The position numbers and the translations under genes were made by a program. From positions 28,444-92,443 of the forward strand of contig ML210265.1 of the NCBI GenBank assembly GCA_004369085.1: a DNA stretch of 64,000 nucleotides. Reading direction: 5' to 3'. The stretch comes from Coprinopsis marcescibilis. Its lineage: Eukaryota > Basidiomycota > Agaricomycetes > Agaricales > Psathyrellaceae. A model generated the notes under the pieces. The model was given only the letters and a program-made list of their open reading frames with translations. It ran no database searches and had not been told where the DNA came from. Within the stretch, counting starts at the first letter, position 1, and each line of letters starts with the position of its first letter. Positions 60,094 to 64,000 of this stretch are shown piece by piece.

Positions 60094-61106
60094 ATAGTAA
60101 CTTACTCTTATTTACCAAGGGTTCTTGTAAATATCCGCTGCTGTTGTACTTCGAACGTCGAGCAATTATGACAATGCGAGGGACAGGTCACGTCGAGGAT
60201 TAAACAACAAACCAGACAAGTAGAATCATGGCATGAGTGGCCATCTTGAAGAGGCGGGAACGTAACGGGAAGCTTAGACGGGCATAGGTTCGTAAGTATG
60301 TACTATGAGCTATCTCTTTGAGGTTGCTCTTTGAGGTTGCGCTTGGTTGCGTGAGTCTCTTCAAAAGAAATGAGATGTGGTCTGGAGATGAATGCACGTA
60401 TATCATTCAAGTTGGACCATCATGGCACAGTCGGCGAGGTTATGCATCGCCTAGATAATTTTCTTTACCCCTTATCCCTGTGGCTAGTTCGTGACCACCC
60501 GAGCGCCGGTTTCAGCTTTGACTCTTGTACGCGACCCACGGAACGTGTGCCATAATGATCCTTTTCTGGAGATGCCCCTTCATTGTCGTAACAAAAGTTG
60601 ATACAGACCGTGGCGCTCCGAGCCGCAGCAACTCTCCAAGTTTTCGAAGCTTGACTAGTACAAGCTGCATCACACCTGTGCATAATTACGCGAATATATG
60701 TCTCATAGCGGAGCATAATCGTCCGGAGAAGAGGAAATGCAAACATGCAGGGTATGTCCAAGGTCTACGAGGAGTCGAGATCTATACCATTCCACTTACG
60801 CTTGCTTCTTCCGTTGGATCCGGTCCAACTCTCCACCGCTTTACTCAGGTCTGTTCCAATCTATTCTCGCATTCGCTTCGTTTCCAACTATGACGCTACT
60901 TTGAACATCGCAATGAACAAAGCGGGAGCCAATAACGCCGACTGGCGCACCAATAGAGCTGGCGGTGCCGACGGCTGTCCGGTTCCCTGTAACCCGAGCT
61001 GAAGGCAAACGTAATGTGATTGAAGCTCCAAACTTAGTCTTTGGACGAGGTTAAATAGCTCGACTCCATGACCCTGTATAATCAGTTCCCTGCATTTCTT
61101 TTCAAG
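60094..61106. other. Spacer between SGNH paralogues 2 and 3 with duplicated promoter
   Basis: About 60900-61063 matches the region upstream of paralogue 2 in blocks. TTAAATAGCTCG begins at 61051, about 55 bases before the next ATG. No gene is seen in the rest. Confidence 0.55.
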
Positions 61107-61861
61107 ATGCGATATACTCTTACTTTGGCGACTATCGCTGCGTTCATCTCAAATGCTTTCGCATTCACCTGCAGAATTATGCCGCTTGGCGGTGAGTCAA
61201 AAGACTGTAGATTGATCGCAACTTCCCTGAGGCTGATATCAATACAGCATCTATCACCTTTGGTGTGGGAAGCAGCCAAGGTAATGGCTACCGTGACGAC
61301 CTCTACAACCTCCTAGAAGCAGACGGAAATGTTGTCAACATGGTGGGCAACAACCCCGCAGTAGACTCCACCTTCCACGACAAGGACACCGAAGGCTGGA
61401 GTGGCTTCAAAATCGCTCAGGTCGACGAGAAGATGCGCATTTCCATGCCCCAAAACCGCCCTAACATTGTCACCCTCCTTGTCGGAACCAACGACATGTC
61501 CGGAAATGATGATGTTGCCAATGCGCCCGGGAGACTTGGAAGACTCATCGACGGAATCCTCGGCTTTCCTCCCCTCACCTTGGTCATCGTTTCGTCCCTT
61601 CCACCCAACAGGGATGCGGCCACCAACAATAGGATTAACGCGTACAATGCCGCGATCCCAGGTGTTGTTCAGGCACGGGTTGATGCGGGGAGGTCGGTTA
61701 TGTTTGCTGACTGTGGAAGTTTGGTTGGCGCGGATGAGATTCCAGACGGTACCCACCCCAATGACGCTGCCTATGAACGTATTGGCAGGTGCTTCTACGA
61801 GAAGGTTGTGGAGGCCGACTCCAGGGGTTGGATCTTCCCTGTCGAAGGCCCTCCTCCCTAA
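61107..61861 (+). CDS. Secreted SGNH/GDSL-type hydrolase, paralogue 3
   Basis: Exons 61107-61191 and 61248-61861 give 232 residues. Exon 2 is 614 bases, as in the other two paralogues. Exon 1 is nine bases shorter because the Thr-Gly-Lys before the first cysteine is missing (AFAFTCRIMPLG). The signal peptide is MRYTLTLATIAAFISNAFA. Catalytic blocks are intact: GASITFG, VGTNDMS and DGTHPND. The C-terminal DSRGWIFP block is shared by all three. It is predicted to be an extracellular esterase. The tandem position next to paralogue 2 and the matching promoter show local duplication. Confidence 0.88.
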
Positions 61862-62197
61862 ATAGCTAAATGTCAAACTGAGTATTTATGCCAATTTAAT
61901 TATGCGCTTCGTTGTTGTTGTGGACGCTGACAAGCTATGTCGACCTTGACCACGGTCCAGCGGGGGCTAGTGGGTACGTTTCCTTATCTGAGGCGAGTAT
62001 GATTCGACAGTCGGATGCGAATTGAGAATCGTCGAATTCAGGATGCCGAGTTTTCAGTGGTGATTGTGATGGAAGTTAATGGCAAGGCCTCCAATTCATG
62101 ATCAAGGGATTCATGAACAGAGTGATCAGATAAGATGAGATGAGCATTCGATCAATCGGCTTGTCCGCCAAGGGAAAAGCCATTCCGGACTTCGATC
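61862..62197. other. Intergenic, short spacer
   Basis: Noncoding, no recognisable feature apart from being the upstream region of the RCC1-repeat gene. Confidence 0.45.
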
Positions 62198-63535
62198 ATG
62201 ACCCTCACATTGCTCTCTGCAGGATCCAACGCGCACGGCCAACTAGCCCACTCCTCCAACGAAGATTCACACACCTTTCTGCCATGCCAATTTTTGGGAT
62301 CCCCAGCTAACAAGCTACCTTCCAATGCTACCCAACTCCTTGACGTCGCGACTGGTGCCAACCACACTCTCATTCTGCTCCAGCTTTCCCCCGTAAATGA
62401 CAAACCAGGAGGAAGAAGGATACGAGAGGTTTGGGGATGCGGAGATGGTCGAGCAGGGCAGCTGGGTCGCAAGTATCAGGAATTCCTCGACGTTGCACGG
62501 GCTAGCGGAAAACCTTTCCAAACGGACGTTTTCCGGAAGCTCGAGTTGGATCTGGAGGCCGAGGGATTGGAGGGTTACGAGCCGAAGGCGATATCTGCCG
62601 GCTGGGAGACCTCGTATATCACCCTCTCCACTTCAAATGGCAACATGAGCGATGTTCTGGTATCGTTCGGCTCGGATGACTTTGGCGATCTCGGGATTGG
62701 TGGACTCGCCAAGCGGAAAGGGAAAGAGGCGAGAAAGGAATTGAATCGCATTGACTTCAGCCATCTCCTCCCAGACGGTGCGCTGGTTTCTATTGTTGGC
62801 CTGTCGGCCAACCAGCATCACGTTGTCGTCCACATTAGGGCTGGCGAGAAGGGTTGGGTGGTTGGGTGGGGAGCTGCTCGACACGGGCAAATTGGGGTTC
62901 CACCCACCGTTGGAAGTAAACCAGCACCTACTGTTGGCAAACCCCAACTCATGATGGTGGAAGACATGAACGATCCATTCGTATCCCTCTCTGTCGGTTC
63001 ACAACATAGCGTGTTGTTGCGTTCGTCTGGCAAATTGGTTGGCCTAGGTTCGAACAGGAAAGGACAATTGGATGTAGTTCATCTCGAGAACGTGAAGGCA
63101 GTTTCTTGCACCTGGAACGGGACATTTGCCTTGGTGGAAAAAGATACTACATGGCGAGTGCATGGCACCGGGAGCAATACTCATGGGCAGTTAGGCCGGG
63201 GTATAGGGTCGTCGAACGAAGGGCAATCTGAACACATACATTTCCGCTCGATGTCAGATGGTGCACAACCGGTGTTACTGAGCTGTGGGACGGAGCATGT
63301 GTTTGTATCGTTGACAATGGAACGAGAAGACATTTGTGGTTCTCAAAGTGACCAGGTGTGGGGGTGGGGGTGGAATGAACACGGAAATCTCGGTATGGGC
63401 CATACAGACGACCGTCATGAACCGGTCAGAATATTCCCGAAAGAGTCTGGAGAAGCAGGGCGCCTCGCAGGCATTTGGACAGGATCTGGAACTAGTTGGA
63501 TCCTGTGGCGTACGAATAATGTCCTCGTGTCTTGA
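62198..63535 (+). CDS. RCC1-repeat protein, Ats1/Kti13-like
   Basis: A single-exon frame of 445 residues. At least seven RCC1-type blade signatures are spread along it: GSNAHGQL (residue 9), GCGDGRAGQLG, SFGSDDFGDLG, GWGAARHGQIG, GLGSNRKGQLD, GTGSNTHGQLG and GWGWNEHGNLG. They fill the whole protein, so it is a lone beta-propeller without other domains. Size and lack of extra domains fit yeast Ats1/Kti13, which binds Kti11/Dph3 and supports diphthamide synthesis and Elongator-dependent tRNA wobble-uridine modification; yeast Ats1 is somewhat shorter. The large subfamilies of RCC1 proteins make this assignment probable, not certain. The start is the Met immediately before the first blade. Confidence 0.82.
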   Translation: MTLTLLSAGSNAHGQLAHSSNEDSHTFLPCQFLGSPANKLPSNATQLLDVATGANHTLILLQLSPVNDKPGGRRIREVWGCGDGRAGQLGRKYQEFLDVARASGKPFQTDVFRKLELDLEAEGLEGYEPKAISAGWETSYITLSTSNGNMSDVLVSFGSDDFGDLGIGGLAKRKGKEARKELNRIDFSHLLPDGALVSIVGLSANQHHVVVHIRAGEKGWVVGWGAARHGQIGVPPTVGSKPAPTVGKPQLMMVEDMNDPFVSLSVGSQHSVLLRSSGKLVGLGSNRKGQLDVVHLENVKAVSCTWNGTFALVEKDTTWRVHGTGSNTHGQLGRGIGSSNEGQSEHIHFRSMSDGAQPVLLSCGTEHVFVSLTMEREDICGSQSDQVWGWGWNEHGNLGMGHTDDRHEPVRIFPKESGEAGRLAGIWTGSGTSWILWRTNNVLVS

Positions 63536-63907
63536 ATTCACAGGAGACGGCGCACAAACTTCTCTCGATTACTATTAGTCCATCTTGGTGAGTCCAGACT
63601 GCTTAATTTCCGATGGTCCTGAATGCTACGAGGGGAAAAGGATTATGCATGAAGTATACATATGCTCTAGGTTCATCTTGCATACTTCTGAACTCGATAT
63701 AATGTCTTAAAAGCTTAACTTCGTTAGTAAACCTGGTTACGGAAAGCATCACGATTCGAAGCGAGTAGCCTGTAACGAGCTATTTACCTCAGTTTGACAT
63801 CTCAGACGATAAATAATGCGCCAAACTGCTTCGTTGTCTCGTCTACCATGTCGAGCTTCCCTTTCGTTTTCCTCTCTGGTCTTTTTCGGCAAAGTACCAA
63901 GGACATA
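63536..63907. other. Intergenic, no supported gene
   Basis: Noncoding 3' region of the RCC1-repeat gene. No recognisable feature. Confidence 0.45.
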
Positions 63908-64000
63908 CAGTCGACACCGTCTTATCCCATAACGGTTGGGGGAAGCCCAAGGTTATGGGATTTCACGGGGTATGGGTTCAGGAGGGGACTTCCGTAAATA
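63908..64000. mobile_element. Third TIR element, left end only (runs off right edge)
   Basis: Preceded by TA (63906-63907), the sequence starts CAGTCGACACCGTCTTATCC. This is related to the left ends of the elements at 12345 and 51058 (CAGTC-A/G-A, then ACC or CCGC). The interior again has GGTTATGGGA and GTATGGGTT motifs. The right end lies outside the window, so the element type is inferred from its similarity to the other two. Confidence 0.65.

Noticed and set aside
42555..63535. Functional cluster of tRNA-Glu, an Ats1/Kti13-like gene and the RNA-repair gene
   Set aside because: They are 13-20 kb apart with unrelated genes between, and eukaryotic genes of a pathway seldom cluster this way. 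Coincidence is more likely.

Overview
The window is nuclear DNA of a filamentous basidiomycete, most likely an Agaricomycete. Genes are split by many short GT-AG introns, mostly 48-65 bases. Gene content is fungal: beta-COP, SMC4, NOP10, a DUF6533-type membrane protein, an M43 metalloprotease, and secreted fasciclin and SGNH-hydrolase proteins. Exon structures below were assembled by hand from frame, splice sites and family conservation; there is no transcript evidence.

Layout. 1-1285 (-) is the 5' part of a Pumilio-type RNA-binding protein gene that runs off the left edge. 1286-16571 is a gene-poor stretch of about 15 kb holding a 542-bp TIR element with TA flanks (12345-12886), a cluster of decayed GGTTTCC-rich repeats (about 9600-10370) and microsatellites. 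16572-20705 (+) is a large F-box-like protein. 20706-24522 has no gene I can support. 24523-28376 (-) is the 17-exon gene for coatomer beta subunit, head to head with an RS-repeat, SCI1-like protein (28584-29913, +). 30315-33144 (+) carries three tandem thioredoxin genes with identical intron layout; the third has WCGAC in place of WCGPC. 33720-35147 (-) is a seven-beta-strand methyltransferase. 36378-38008 (+) is a 14-exon DUF6533-like membrane protein. 39028-40354 (+) is a secreted M43 metalloprotease. 40939-41710 (-), a FAS1 protein, and 41886-42182 (+), NOP10, are divergent. A tRNA-Glu(UUC) gene lies at 42555-42626 (-), followed by SMC4 (42790-48680, +).

The right third holds three SGNH hydrolase paralogues (49356-50124 -, 59327-60093 +, 61107-61861 +), a 178-bp TIR element (51058-51235), a CMGC kinase resembling Cak1/Csk1 (51908-53938, -) divergent from a small ankyrin protein (54181-55004, +), and an intronless 880-residue protein (55689-58331, -). 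An Ats1/Kti13-like RCC1-repeat protein (62198-63535, +) follows, then the start of a third TIR element at 63908.

The most notable gene is 55689-58331. In one chain it carries a 2H phosphoesterase-like module, a CX5R phosphatase motif, a P-loop polynucleotide-kinase-like module and an RNA-ligase-type nucleotidyltransferase. This looks like a complete end-healing and end-sealing RNA repair enzyme with a domain order unlike canonical fungal tRNA ligase Trl1. The other genes are mostly independent housekeeping or secretory genes; I see no cluster linking them to one pathway.
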